A DNA stretch of 64,000 nt from Tubiluchus corallicola. Taxonomy: Eukaryota > Priapulida > Priapulimorpha > Priapulimorphida > Tubiluchidae. The notes under the pieces were generated by a model that searched no databases, was not told the origin of the DNA, and was given only the letters and a program-made list of their open reading frames with translations. The stretch spans positions 1 through 64,000 of the forward strand of contig JAQGDQ010002406.1 in the NCBI GenBank assembly GCA_030141605.1, read 5' to 3'. Position 1 is the first letter of the stretch. Every line of letters begins with the position of its first letter. Of this stretch, positions 46,585 through 56,157 are shown piece by piece. A program made the position numbers and the translations under genes.

Positions 46585-48303
46585 GTGAATAAGGTTGTGA
46601 TACATATTAAAAACGTCACAAAAACCTTTTCAAAGGGATTTCAAGCTGCTCTGGACGATGTCACTGCGTCTATTGAAAGCGGACAAATCACATGTCTGGC
46701 AGGTCCTGATGGTGCAGGCAAAACTACGCTATTGCGACTCATTTGCGGGCTGATGAAACAGGATAGTGGCAATATCTCTGTCTTTGGTCACAACACTTTG
46801 AAAGAACCCCACAAGATACACCGAATAACCGGATACATGCCCCAGAAATTTGGGCTCTATGAAGAGCTGTCCATTGTGGAAAACCTGAAGCTTTATAGTG
46901 AAATAAAGGGAGTGCCAAAACGCAAGCAGAGCGAGATGTTTGAAGAACTGCTGGACGTATCGGGTTTATCGAAGTTTGCAGACAGATTGGCATCAAATCT
47001 TTCGGGAGGCATGAAGCAAAAATTGAGCATAATATGCACCCTGATTGGGGAACCGCAACTGATAGTCCTGGATGAGCCGGGCATAGGGGTAGATCCTGTA
47101 TCCCGCAAGGAAATCGATCTGCTGATACAGAAGTGTTTAGATTCAGGTAGCACTGTTCTTTGGTCCACTTCTTACACGGAAGATGCTGAGAAGTGTCATA
47201 AGGTTATTGTGTTAGATGGCGGCAAAGTGATGTATGAAGGTGAGCCGTCCGAGTTTATCAGAAGTGCTAAAGGCTTTGTGTACACATCTTTTGTGAACGA
47301 TGAGAGTAAAAAAAGGCTTTATCTCAAGGAGCTTCTGGGATGTGAAGGTGTCACAGATTGCGTCATAAGGGGCAACAGTATACGGGTGGGATTATCTAAA
47401 AAGGACACCCGCTCCATAAATCATGTAGCTAGTGGATTAAACTTTGTAGAAGCTGCACCGGAATTTGCAGACGCCTTCATAATGAAATCTTCGAGTAAAA
47501 TATTGAGGGTATCTCCCCTCAAGTCTATCAAAAAGATAGCCGTAAAAACCTCCAGCATGGTTTTAGCGTCATCTTTGACAAAAAAATTTGGAGACTTTAC
47601 AGCGGTGGACGACATAAGCCTCGATATAAGACAGGGAGAAGTTTTTGGTTTTTTGGGGCCAAATGGCGCGGGCAAATCGACTACATTTAAGATGTTGTGC
47701 GGTCTATTGCGCCCCACGTATGGTTCTGTGTTCATAGATAACATCGACATGCAAAACAACGTAAACAAAGCAAAAAATCGTATCGGCTATATGTCACAGA
47801 AATTTTCCCTATATGACGATTTGACGGTATCCCAAAACCTCAATTTCTTCTGCGGCATTTACGGTTTAAACAGAAAGCGCCGTACTGAGAAGGTTGAGCT
47901 TATGTCCTCTATGTTTGACCTGACAAAATATATGAGCAGCAACACGGGCAAACTACCCTTGGGCTACAAACAGAGACTGGCTCTTGCCTGTGCAGTTATG
48001 CATGAGCCTGCCATACTGTTTTTGGATGAACCAACATCCGGGGTGGATATAGCTACCCGTCGGGAATTTTGGACACATATCAACGAGCTTGCATCAAAGA
48101 ACGTGACGATCATAGTATCGACCCATTTTATGGAAGAAGCAGAATATTGCGACAGAGTAGTATTGATACACAACGGAAAATCCATAGTATCCGACAAACC
48201 CGACAGACTGAAGGAGGCTGTTCGGGAAAAGGGTGAAGAGATAAGCATGGATGAAGCATTTGCAAGACTGCTCAAGAGAAGCGATGAAAGGAAAATGTTA
48301 TGA
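46585..48303 (+). CDS. Double-ATPase ABC transporter subunit, YbhF-like
   Basis: A 572-residue fusion of two nucleotide-binding domains. The first has Walker A GPDGAGKTT (about 40-48), signature LSGGMKQKLSI, and Walker B DEPGIGVDP. The second (from about 325) has GPNGAGKSTT (about 357-366), a degenerate signature LPLGYKQRLALA, and DEPTSGVD. The GTG start lies directly after the adaptor stop (TAG-GTG). The same order (adaptor, double ATPase, two ABC-2 permeases) is that of the E. coli YbhGFSR exporter for cationic drugs. The first Walker A has Asp where Asn is usual (GPNG), a minor change. Confidence 0.93.
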   Translation: MNKVVIHIKNVTKTFSKGFQAALDDVTASIESGQITCLAGPDGAGKTTLLRLICGLMKQDSGNISVFGHNTLKEPHKIHRITGYMPQKFGLYEELSIVENLKLYSEIKGVPKRKQSEMFEELLDVSGLSKFADRLASNLSGGMKQKLSIICTLIGEPQLIVLDEPGIGVDPVSRKEIDLLIQKCLDSGSTVLWSTSYTEDAEKCHKVIVLDGGKVMYEGEPSEFIRSAKGFVYTSFVNDESKKRLYLKELLGCEGVTDCVIRGNSIRVGLSKKDTRSINHVASGLNFVEAAPEFADAFIMKSSSKILRVSPLKSIKKIAVKTSSMVLASSLTKKFGDFTAVDDISLDIRQGEVFGFLGPNGAGKSTTFKMLCGLLRPTYGSVFIDNIDMQNNVNKAKNRIGYMSQKFSLYDDLTVSQNLNFFCGIYGLNRKRRTEKVELMSSMFDLTKYMSSNTGKLPLGYKQRLALACAVMHEPAILFLDEPTSGVDIATRREFWTHINELASKNVTIIVSTHFMEEAEYCDRVVLIHNGKSIVSDKPDRLKEAVREKGEEISMDEAFARLLKRSDERKML

Positions 48304-49409
48304 ACCTCAGACGAATAATCGGTCTATCAAAGAAGGAATTTAAGGTACTGATGAGGGATAAGAGCAATATGCTGGTGGCTTTTGTTTTTCCGATAATGCT
48401 GCTGATCCTGATGGGTTACGGCTTAAATCTCGACAGCGTAAACGTCAAAATAGGTTTCTTAGCAAAAGAGAACACACCTCATGCCCATGGCTTAATGTCC
48501 GCCATGGATGCTTCGAGCTATACCGATGTTGTCATATCCGATGATTTGGCAAAACTCGAACATATGATGGCTTCAAGCAAGATACGGGGCATTGTGGAAT
48601 TGGAAGAAAACTTCCACCTCCTGCCAGGTCACACCGCAAAGATTACGCTGCACACAGACGGCAGCGAAACCAACACCGCCAATTTCGTCGCAGGCAATGT
48701 TCAAGGGATAGTCATGTCATGGTCAAGAAACAGCCTGGCAGAGGACGGAATTGAGATGAGCAGTTTAATCAGCCTTGAACCCAGAATATTTTATAACTCA
48801 GAAGTAAAGAGCAACTATTATCTCATTCCCGGATCGATAGCTCTCGTGATGGCGCTCATAGGCTGTATGCTCACCTCTTTAGTGGTTGCAAAAGAATGGG
48901 AAAAAGGAACCATGGAAAACATCATGTCAACCCCTACTCTTATGCCGGAATTGTTGTTGAGCAAGCTAATACCCTACTTTTTTCTGGGCACCTGCACCAT
49001 TATACTCTGCGCAACTTTGGCGGTGAGCCTATTCGGCGTACCTTTGAGGGGCTCTATTACCGCTTTGATGTTAGTCTCTTCGGCATACCTCATCACCATG
49101 CTGGCCCAAGGAGTGTTTATCTCCGCAGTCACAAAGAGCCAGTTTATTGCGAGCCAGATGAGTATTATTTCATCATTTCTGCCCACAATGCTCCTATCGG
49201 GCATGATATTTGAGATCAAATCAATGCCCCCCTTTATTCAGGGAATAACATACCTTATCCCCGCAAAATATTATGTTGAAAGCTTACAAACGGCATTTTT
49301 GGCGGGCGATATTTTGTACATTTATGCAAAAAATATCTTAATATTATCAATATTTAGCATAGTCCTACTCACCCTTGCAGTTAAAAAAACCGAAAAAAGG
49401 ATAGCATGA
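48300..49409 (+). CDS. ABC-2 type permease (first of pair)
   Basis: A 369-residue permease of the YbhS/YbhR type: one N-terminal span (MLVAFVFPIMLLILMGYG, about 20-37), a large periplasmic domain (about 40-175), then five spans. The coupling segment EWEKGTMENIMSTPTLMPELL and the IFEIKSMPPFIQGITYLIPAKY stretch are family landmarks. It overlaps the ATPase gene by 4 bases (ATGA) and the second permease by 4, so all four exporter genes are translationally linked. The substrate is unknown; drugs or lipids are usual. Confidence 0.9.
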   Translation: MNLRRIIGLSKKEFKVLMRDKSNMLVAFVFPIMLLILMGYGLNLDSVNVKIGFLAKENTPHAHGLMSAMDASSYTDVVISDDLAKLEHMMASSKIRGIVELEENFHLLPGHTAKITLHTDGSETNTANFVAGNVQGIVMSWSRNSLAEDGIEMSSLISLEPRIFYNSEVKSNYYLIPGSIALVMALIGCMLTSLVVAKEWEKGTMENIMSTPTLMPELLLSKLIPYFFLGTCTIILCATLAVSLFGVPLRGSITALMLVSSAYLITMLAQGVFISAVTKSQFIASQMSIISSFLPTMLLSGMIFEIKSMPPFIQGITYLIPAKYYVESLQTAFLAGDILYIYAKNILILSIFSIVLLTLAVKKTEKRIA

Positions 49410-50506
49410 GATTTCTAAGAATAACAACACTCATCAAAAAAGAGATTTTAGCAATAATTTCGGACAAAAAATCGAGAACTGTATTAATATTCCCCCCGAT
49501 TGTACAGCTTCTAATATTCTCGTTTGCGGCTACTTTAGAGGTAAAGAACATAGATATTGCGGTATTAAATCATGACTATGGTTCAAACGGAAGACTGCTT
49601 GTATCAAAGATAAACGCGTCAGACACATTTAACAAGATAATGCATATGCAAAATGAGGCAGAAATAGTCAGCGCGATTGACAAGAAGGTTGCAGATGCGG
49701 CAATAATAATTCCACAAAATTTTTCAAAAAATATCGCGACAAACAGAGAAACCAGCCTGCAAATAATCCTAGACGGAAGAACGACGAATAAGGCGCTTAT
49801 AATATCTTCATATATCTCAAACATAGTGTCTGAGCTTGAAACGGAGCTTGTGACATTGCAAGCCCCTGTTCAAGTGATCACAAGACACAAGTACAATAAT
49901 AATCTGCTCTATGTGTGGTACAACGTTCCGTGTCTCATCGGAAACATATCTCTGATAATAACCATGCTGGTATCTTCTCTGTCTCTGGCCAGAGAGAGAG
50001 AACAGGGCACTTTGGAGCAACTATACGTATCCCCCCTCACCCCTTTTGAGATACTCATGGGGAAGATACTGCCGTCGGCCGTGATAGGAATGTTTGAAGC
50101 CCTAATTATATTCTCATTTGCCCTATTCGTTTTCAGGATACCGTTTAGCGGCAATTTTCTGTTGCTGCTGTTGTCAATTACTGCATTTATCTTCTCAATA
50201 GTGGGTGTGGGATTGTTGATCTCTGCTATATCAAAGAACCAACAACAAGCTGTGGTTGGAGTTCTATTCTTTGCCGTTCCGTCAATAATACTATCAGGCT
50301 ACGCCACACCCATCGAAAATATGCCCCAAGTTCTACAGATCATCACAGCCATCAACCCAACAAAATACTTCATGATAGCAGTCAAGGGGATATACATGAA
50401 AGGGATGCCGACGCTCACCACATTCAGCATAATATGGCCCATGTTAGTTTTAGCTGTAATAAATATCACTTTTGCATACATCGTAATAAAGAAGAAGATG
50501 GAATGA
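49406..50506 (+). CDS. ABC-2 type permease (second of pair)
   Basis: A 366-residue paralog of the preceding permease with the same plan: N-terminal span (TVLIFPPIVQLLIFSFAATL), periplasmic domain, then five spans with LAREREQGTLEQLYVSPLTPFEILMGK and YATPIENMPQVLQIITAINPTKY. Together with the first permease it forms the heterodimeric channel of the exporter. The ATG overlaps the preceding stop (ATGA). It is the last gene of the run. Confidence 0.9.
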   Translation: MRFLRITTLIKKEILAIISDKKSRTVLIFPPIVQLLIFSFAATLEVKNIDIAVLNHDYGSNGRLLVSKINASDTFNKIMHMQNEAEIVSAIDKKVADAAIIIPQNFSKNIATNRETSLQIILDGRTTNKALIISSYISNIVSELETELVTLQAPVQVITRHKYNNNLLYVWYNVPCLIGNISLIITMLVSSLSLAREREQGTLEQLYVSPLTPFEILMGKILPSAVIGMFEALIIFSFALFVFRIPFSGNFLLLLLSITAFIFSIVGVGLLISAISKNQQQAVVGVLFFAVPSIILSGYATPIENMPQVLQIITAINPTKYFMIAVKGIYMKGMPTLTTFSIIWPMLVLAVINITFAYIVIKKKME

Positions 50507-50535
50507 CCGGCTATCATTGTATCATTCTCTATATT

Positions 50536-50565
50536 TTGACATTGAAAAAGTTTCTAAAAAATATT
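50536..50565 (+). promoter_or_regulatory. Probable promoter of the CsgG-like lipoprotein gene
   Basis: A perfect TTGACA (50536-50541) with AAATAT or AATATT at 17-18 bases (50559-50565), about 60 bases before the ATG at 50626. Confidence 0.5.
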
Positions 50566-50625
50566 AGGCTTGAGGGTCGGCGGTGTCAGCTCTACTAGAT
50601 AGCCAATTATTCGGGGGATTAAATT

Positions 50626-51627
50626 ATGTTTAGATTGTTGGTGATACTTTCATTGTTTGCGTTGTTGGGCGCTTGTAGTAACCCAAAGGTGACCCATACC
50701 TACCTTAATCCTGCAAAAAATGATGAAGCAAGCGCATTGAGAGAAGTTGCAATACTCAACATCGGTGGAAATGCAGGTCAAGAGCTGCTTCCCGCTTTTG
50801 AAAACGCCCTCGGAAACTCAAGAGTAGGAAATACACCGTACTTCACCGTCATCGATAGAAACAATATAGAGACAATACTTAGTGAGCAGCAGCTTAAGCT
50901 CGTTATGGAAGAGGATGACTACGACTATTTGGGCAAGATGAATATCGCGGAAGGTGTGTACACCGGTACCGCAACCTACAGCGTATGGGTCGATGAATCC
51001 CAGCGTACCAGGCAAGAATGCAGCTCGTATGACAGCAACTATAACTGTATCTCATATCGGAGTTACATAGAATATTGCAATGTCAAGAACCTCTCTCTCA
51101 CATTTACCCCAAGGCTTACAAATGTAAAGACCAGCAGAGTTATATTCACGCAACAGTACACTTCCAATAAATCAGACAAAAGAAGATGCGGCACAAAACC
51201 GCCTAGTACAGTTGCGACAGGAGTTATGTTGTCAGCAGCAATTGATAGCGTTTTGCAACAGTTGATTCAGGACGTGTCACCATACTATGTGACGTATTCT
51301 TTGGAGCTCTCAAAGGATAAAAATGATTTTTCCAAAGACGATAAAAAGAGATTCGACAACGCCATATCATTCGCAGAAAAGGGTGGCGTAGATAAAGCGT
51401 GCGGAATATGGAATGAAATGTATAGATCGTATCCCACTTCAGCGTCACTGAACTACAACTTAGGCATATGCTCTGAGGTAAATGAAGAGCTGGAAAATGC
51501 CCGGGGATACTACACAAAAGCAAACAATTACGTAGAAAAACCGGACAGTAAAATTACAGAAGCGATATACAGAATCGACATAAAGATTGAGAATGAAAAA
51601 ACACTGAGAAGACAGATAGGGGGATAA
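50626..51627 (+). CDS. CsgG/LpoB-like lipoprotein with C-terminal TPR-like repeats
   Basis: A 333-residue lipoprotein (lipobox LLGAC, Cys17). The N-terminal half has the fold seen in CsgG, LpoB and related proteins: REVAILNIGG, a helix of FENAL type, and YFTVIDRNNIETILSEQQLKL (about 79-99). The region 130-175 contains four Cys. The C-terminal third (about 230-320) is helical, with NYNLGICSEVNEELENARGYY resembling a TPR. It could be an outer-membrane secretion or assembly factor, or a sensor; no curli genes are nearby. GGGGGA precedes the ATG. Confidence 0.7.
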   Translation: MFRLLVILSLFALLGACSNPKVTHTYLNPAKNDEASALREVAILNIGGNAGQELLPAFENALGNSRVGNTPYFTVIDRNNIETILSEQQLKLVMEEDDYDYLGKMNIAEGVYTGTATYSVWVDESQRTRQECSSYDSNYNCISYRSYIEYCNVKNLSLTFTPRLTNVKTSRVIFTQQYTSNKSDKRRCGTKPPSTVATGVMLSAAIDSVLQQLIQDVSPYYVTYSLELSKDKNDFSKDDKKRFDNAISFAEKGGVDKACGIWNEMYRSYPTSASLNYNLGICSEVNEELENARGYYTKANNYVEKPDSKITEAIYRIDIKIENEKTLRRQIGG

Positions 51628-51671
51628 AGTTCCGACCTCGTTGTTACGCTTTTCCGTAAGGGTGCCCCGCT

Positions 51672-51746
51672 GTGCTTGTGTTGTGCTCAGAGTTAAGGTA
51701 CGGATGCAACATTAAAGGGGAGTAGTGTTTGTGTTGTGCTCAGTGT
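51672..51746 (+). repeat. Pair of 22-bp direct repeats in the spacer after the CsgG-like gene
   Basis: GTGYTTGTGTTGTGCTCAGWGT occurs at 51672-51693 and 51725-51746, 20 of 22 bases identical, 53 bases apart. The spacer 51628-51763 also holds a small hairpin (TTACG-CTTTTC-CGTAA, about 51645-51660). No gene is supported. The meaning is unknown. Confidence 0.6.
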
Positions 51747-51763
51747 CAATATTGTACGTTTCC

Positions 51764-53458
51764 TCATTTATCGGGGTTGGCGGGTCTTAGCGGAAGCTTT
51801 ACTTCCACGCCTCCGCTGCCTTTCACTTCAAGGATATTGTCGCTTTTGTATTTATTTGCGTAGACCACGTAGGTTTTTTCATCAATCACATTTTTTGAAG
51901 AGATCGTATTTGACCTTGTCATGTATATCACGGGGCACTCTGCGCTTAAATCGTTTACGCATACGGTTCCGCCGCTCGGCTCATCATTTATCTTAAAATA
52001 GTAATTTTCTCCGCCGAACACGGTAATGCTCCCCTTGTCAAAATTCTTCACGCCATAAGAAGAAATAGCAGGGACAAATTGATATTTAAAGCTGTTGTAA
52101 GAGCCTCTGAAAAATATCTCTTTTAGATCCTGATCTATCACAACATAACCCCGGGCAGTTCTCATTTCCGCAAAAAAGGCTCCGTTTAGGCTTTTGGCAG
52201 GCAAAATAAAGAATAGAGGCAATACAAGTGCACTCAAATAAACATATCGATGCCCTATCAGAACGACGCTGATAAGAAATAGCATGACGAATGTAAATGT
52301 TAAAATATTTATCTTTTTATAAATAAAAGAGGAGTAACTTAAATAATAAACAATATCGAGAAATTTATTTCCGATAATTTCTGTATATATCAGGGCAGGC
52401 ATAATAATATCCGGCATCAATAACGACACATACCCCAATGATATTTGTAAAAAAAGGATAGGCACGACAAAAACAGTACTCACAATACTGAGATAATTTG
52501 TGCTGCCGAATATATACAGAGTGATCGGTGTGGTAAATACAGTGGCGCCCAAGCCAGCTTTAAACCCGCTCATGAATCGTATATTAGATCTATTTTTAAA
52601 AAAAGCGACTATACCATAAACGGCGCTAAAGGATAGCCAAAAGGAGATATTTGTAACAGACTCAGGAAAAAGTAAAAGGAGTACACCACCAACAAACAGT
52701 ACAAATCTGTCCCCCCGTATCCGAATGCCGAAACTAACCAGCCAAAAATATGACAAAGCGAATATAACAGCCCGAACTACACTTATAGTGAAGCCTGACA
52801 AAATACTGCACAAAATTAGCGCACAGCTCAGCAATACAAGATTTCTGCCAAATCCCAACGCATTGAGCAGACAGAGCAACATCCCCACTATTATCCCAAC
52901 ATGCAATCCGGATTGAGCAAGGATATGCGCCAAACCACTAACGATATATTTATCTCTCAAGGAGGGGTTTATGTATCGTTTGTCCCCAAGGATGTGGGCC
53001 TGTATGGTCGATATCCTTCCGCCAGAATTGTAGAACAAACGGTTGCCATAATCTTCTCTAAATTCCAGCAGCCTGCTAATGACGGGCAATCTGAAAAACA
53101 GAATATCGTCGCGCCCAACATCATCTATTCTGAAAAAGTCGCCAGCCTTCGCCTCAATGCCTTTGCCAAAGTCTATCCTAGAGGATGGCGTGTAGGAATA
53201 CCCGGAATTGTAATCGGTGGAACTCACAACAACCGTATAGTTGTGATAGCAATACAGAAAGACGACGTAAAGAGCGGCAAACAACAAAATTCTTCTGCCA
53301 AAAAATATCCAGATCAAGGCAAAACTTAGTATGGCAAACAGATAAACATTGAAGCTATACACCAACGCCACCACAACACAAAGAAGAAAGTACACAAAAC
53401 AGATGCAGTGATCAATAACAGACCTAATCATGAAGAAAATTATAGAGATAAACAACAT
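51764..53458 (-). CDS. comEC: ComEC/Rec2-family DNA uptake channel protein (no C-terminal nuclease-like domain)
   Basis: Inner-membrane channel for single-stranded DNA in natural transformation. The 564-residue protein has the N-terminal spans with the soluble OB-like domain, then the competence domain: GLAHILAQSGLHVGIIVGM (about 180-198), SGFTISVVRAVIFALSYF and SFWLSFSAVYGIV. It ends after a soluble C-terminal region without the metallo-beta-lactamase HxHxDH motif found in many ComEC proteins, so it is of the short type. pilT in the same window fits with uptake by a retractable pilus. The start is uncertain; Met10 (53431) is an alternative. Confidence 0.82.
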   Translation of the reverse strand: MLFISIIFFMIRSVIDHCICFVYFLLCVVVALVYSFNVYLFAILSFALIWIFFGRRILLFAALYVVFLYCYHNYTVVVSSTDYNSGYSYTPSSRIDFGKGIEAKAGDFFRIDDVGRDDILFFRLPVISRLLEFREDYGNRLFYNSGGRISTIQAHILGDKRYINPSLRDKYIVSGLAHILAQSGLHVGIIVGMLLCLLNALGFGRNLVLLSCALILCSILSGFTISVVRAVIFALSYFWLVSFGIRIRGDRFVLFVGGVLLLLFPESVTNISFWLSFSAVYGIVAFFKNRSNIRFMSGFKAGLGATVFTTPITLYIFGSTNYLSIVSTVFVVPILFLQISLGYVSLLMPDIIMPALIYTEIIGNKFLDIVYYLSYSSFIYKKINILTFTFVMLFLISVVLIGHRYVYLSALVLPLFFILPAKSLNGAFFAEMRTARGYVVIDQDLKEIFFRGSYNSFKYQFVPAISSYGVKNFDKGSITVFGGENYYFKINDEPSGGTVCVNDLSAECPVIYMTRSNTISSKNVIDEKTYVVYANKYKSDNILEVKGSGGVEVKLPLRPANPDK

Positions 53459-53571
53459 CCTTTACTATAAAAACTGATCGATTGTGAATATTTGGAATTG
53501 TATTTTTCATTCACAAGGACTATTATGGATCTCTGTTGATAAAGTTTCAAATTGGTCGCATATTTTAAACC

Positions 53572-54276
53572 ATGGCAATATTATCCCTTATTTTTTTACT
53601 ATTAGTTATCTTGATCGTTCTGATAAGCTTTACGGTATTGAGATACATACAGGTTATCCTACTCATAGTGCTTGTTATCGGTGTTTTGTACTTTGTGGAG
53701 ACGCACAGACAGCTATTTGCAAAATGGTTTAAAAAGTTCTACAGCGCGCTGATTACCGCATCATACAAACCCTTGAGCAGACTCATCCCCGCCTTCAAAT
53801 ATCTAATAAGCCGCAAATATCGAATGGACAAGCAAAAGCGGGATGCAGAAAAAGATGTAAACAGATACATATACGAGACCGGCAAGGCAATTGAAGAACT
53901 GCAAAAACTAAAAAAAGATATGCCAGACAACGATATTTCAACCAGTGTAGATATCCTAATAGACAAATCACAGTCAATATTACACTACCTAAAGGAGAAC
54001 AGCGCAGAAATTGCAAAGGTCAGGAGATTTTTTGACTACTACCTTGCAACCCTTACGACTATCTTGCAAAAGTATCACAAACTGAGATACTTCCGAGAAA
54101 CATTGACAGAAAATGATCCACATATAGATGGGATAAAAGAAGCTTTAAGTAGCCTGGAGCAGGCTTTCAACTCATTCTTGAGCAAACTTCTGGAGAATGA
54201 TTCGATAGACCTAGATACGGATATGAAAGTACTGCAACAGTCCATGAAGATGGATGGCTTCGATAGAGAACAATAA
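53572..54276 (+). CDS. XpaC-like membrane protein
   Basis: A 234-residue protein with two N-terminal membrane helices (about 1-45) followed by a helical cytoplasmic region. The pattern with IYETGKAIEELQKLKKDM, SQSILHYLKE and VRRFFDYYLATLTTILQKYHKL is that of the XpaC/5-bromo-4-chloroindolyl phosphate hydrolysis family, whose name comes from an indirect phenotype; true function is unknown. Family members are often next to telA-like toxic-anion resistance genes, which are not seen here. AT-rich DNA without a gene follows (54277-54411). Confidence 0.6.
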   Translation: MAILSLIFLLLVILIVLISFTVLRYIQVILLIVLVIGVLYFVETHRQLFAKWFKKFYSALITASYKPLSRLIPAFKYLISRKYRMDKQKRDAEKDVNRYIYETGKAIEELQKLKKDMPDNDISTSVDILIDKSQSILHYLKENSAEIAKVRRFFDYYLATLTTILQKYHKLRYFRETLTENDPHIDGIKEALSSLEQAFNSFLSKLLENDSIDLDTDMKVLQQSMKMDGFDREQ

Positions 54277-54411
54277 TAAAACAGTTATGTATATTTAATT
54301 TATTATTTTCAATATATTTTACACAACATCGTGATATTTTATCAAACAAAAATGTGGAATTGTTATTATTATATCGACATCTTGACGCTATGAAATAATG
54401 GACGTCGACAC

Positions 54412-54440
54412 TTGAAATCCCCCTTAGGAATTGTTATACT
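54412..54440 (+). promoter_or_regulatory. Sigma-70 promoter of pfp
   Basis: TTGAAA (54412-54417), a 17-base spacer, TATACT (54435-54440), about 35 bases before the ATG. Close to consensus with ideal spacing. Confidence 0.72.
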
Positions 54441-54474
54441 GTTCGATCTGTAATGATTTTGGGGGTAGACTTAC

Positions 54475-56148
54475 ATGCGCATATTGGACTTTCACAAACT
54501 TCGTACTAATTATCAACCTAAATATCCAAAAATCTTTGATGAAGATTTTGAAGACATAGCTTTAGAAGATTTTACGCCCACAACTCCTTTGGGGCGCGAT
54601 GAAGAGATTGTGAGAAAAGCTTTTGAAAACACCTTTTACACGTCGACTGTGAGGTTGGGTAAGGGCAACAATTCTGTAGGGCATCATGAATTTCACATAG
54701 GAGTAATCTTTTCCGGAGGACAAGCTCCGGGTGGTCACAATGTAGTATCTGGGATTTTTGATGGGATGATCAAGGGGAATAAGAATTCTCGACTATTCGG
54801 TTTTCTTGGTGGTCCTTCAGGTCTTTTGGCTTGTAAGTACTTGGAGATAACTGAGAATATCATCGATGACCACAGGAATACCGGTGGTTTTGACATGTTA
54901 GGTTCAGGCAGGACAAAGATAGAGACCGAGGTGCAGTTTGAGCAGTCGCTGCACACCTGCTTAAAGCTGGGATTAAATGCATTGGTGGTCATTGGCGGCG
55001 ACGATTCAAATACTAACGCTGCGATGCTCGCGGAATTTTTTGAAAAAAAGGGAGTAAACATCTCTGTTATAGGTGTTCCGAAGACCATTGACGGTGATTT
55101 AAAAAACGAATATGTGGAAGTTTCATTCGGTTTTGATACTGCTACAAAGCTCTATTCTCATCTGATATCCAACACTGCAAGGGATACGGTCAGCGCTCAA
55201 AAACATTGGCATTTTGTCAAACTGATGGGGAGAAAAGCATCGCATATTACGCTAGAGTGCGCATTGCAGACCCATCCTAATATAACCCTAATATCCGAAG
55301 AGATTGAAAGCCAGAGAAAAACTTTAGAGGATATTGCAGATGACATCTCATCGGTCGTTGCAGCAAGGGCGGAAAATGGCGAGGATTACGGTATAATTCT
55401 CATTCCGGAAGGTTTGGTGGAGTTTGTTCCTGAGATGAAGTCCCTCATAGAAAATCTGAACACCCTTCTCGGCAAAGAGGATAAAACGTTTAACAGCCTC
55501 AGCACCATGGAAGAGAAGATCAATTGGACTATGCAAAATCTGTCTGAACTCTCCGCTGCAACATTTAAGATACTCCCCGTCTGGCTTCAAGATCAACTAT
55601 TATCAGAAAGGGATCCCCATGGAAACATACAGGTATCTCTTATTGAGACAGAAAAACTGTTAATAAATCTCGTCAGCGATAGATTGGAAGAGAAGCGCTC
55701 CCGGGGTGAATATAGCGGCAAGTTTCATCCCATTCCGAGTTTTTATGGCTATGAGGGGCGGAGCCTTTCACCATCGAATTTTGACGCCGATTACTGCTAC
55801 AGTCTGGGGTTGACAGCGTTTCTCCTATTTTTGTGTGGAGCAAGTGGATATATGGCATCTTTACGCGGCTTGCATAAATCACCGAACAATTGGATACCAT
55901 GCGGCGCACCGCTCACTGCTATGATGAACGTTGAGGAGAGACATGGAAAAGACAAAATTGTGATAAAGAAGAGCCTGGTAGATTTAAACGGCAGTCCATA
56001 TAGCGAATATCTGAGAAATAAACAACACTGGGCATACAACACAGACTACAACTACTGTTGTGGGATACAGTATTTCGGTCCAAAAGATGTCTGCGATCTA
56101 CCGACAATAACGCTGACATTGGAGGCACTAGCTAGATCACAATCATAA
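54475..56148 (+). CDS. pfp: Pyrophosphate-dependent 6-phosphofructokinase, long type
   Basis: Reversibly phosphorylates fructose 6-phosphate with pyrophosphate instead of ATP in glycolysis and gluconeogenesis. The 557-residue length and sequence match the long (plant-beta, spirochaete and chlamydia-like) clade. Landmarks are SGGQAPGGHN (80-89), GGDDSNTNA (174-182), whose second Asp is the residue that excludes ATP, PKTIDGDLKN (202-211), and MGRKASH. It has its own promoter and is followed within 10 bases by a 95-bp tandem array. Use of PPi saves ATP and is common in anaerobes. Confidence 0.93.
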   Translation: MRILDFHKLRTNYQPKYPKIFDEDFEDIALEDFTPTTPLGRDEEIVRKAFENTFYTSTVRLGKGNNSVGHHEFHIGVIFSGGQAPGGHNVVSGIFDGMIKGNKNSRLFGFLGGPSGLLACKYLEITENIIDDHRNTGGFDMLGSGRTKIETEVQFEQSLHTCLKLGLNALVVIGGDDSNTNAAMLAEFFEKKGVNISVIGVPKTIDGDLKNEYVEVSFGFDTATKLYSHLISNTARDTVSAQKHWHFVKLMGRKASHITLECALQTHPNITLISEEIESQRKTLEDIADDISSVVAARAENGEDYGIILIPEGLVEFVPEMKSLIENLNTLLGKEDKTFNSLSTMEEKINWTMQNLSELSAATFKILPVWLQDQLLSERDPHGNIQVSLIETEKLLINLVSDRLEEKRSRGEYSGKFHPIPSFYGYEGRSLSPSNFDADYCYSLGLTAFLLFLCGASGYMASLRGLHKSPNNWIPCGAPLTAMMNVEERHGKDKIVIKKSLVDLNGSPYSEYLRNKQHWAYNTDYNYCCGIQYFGPKDVCDLPTITLTLEALARSQS

Positions 56149-56157
56149 GGCAACATT

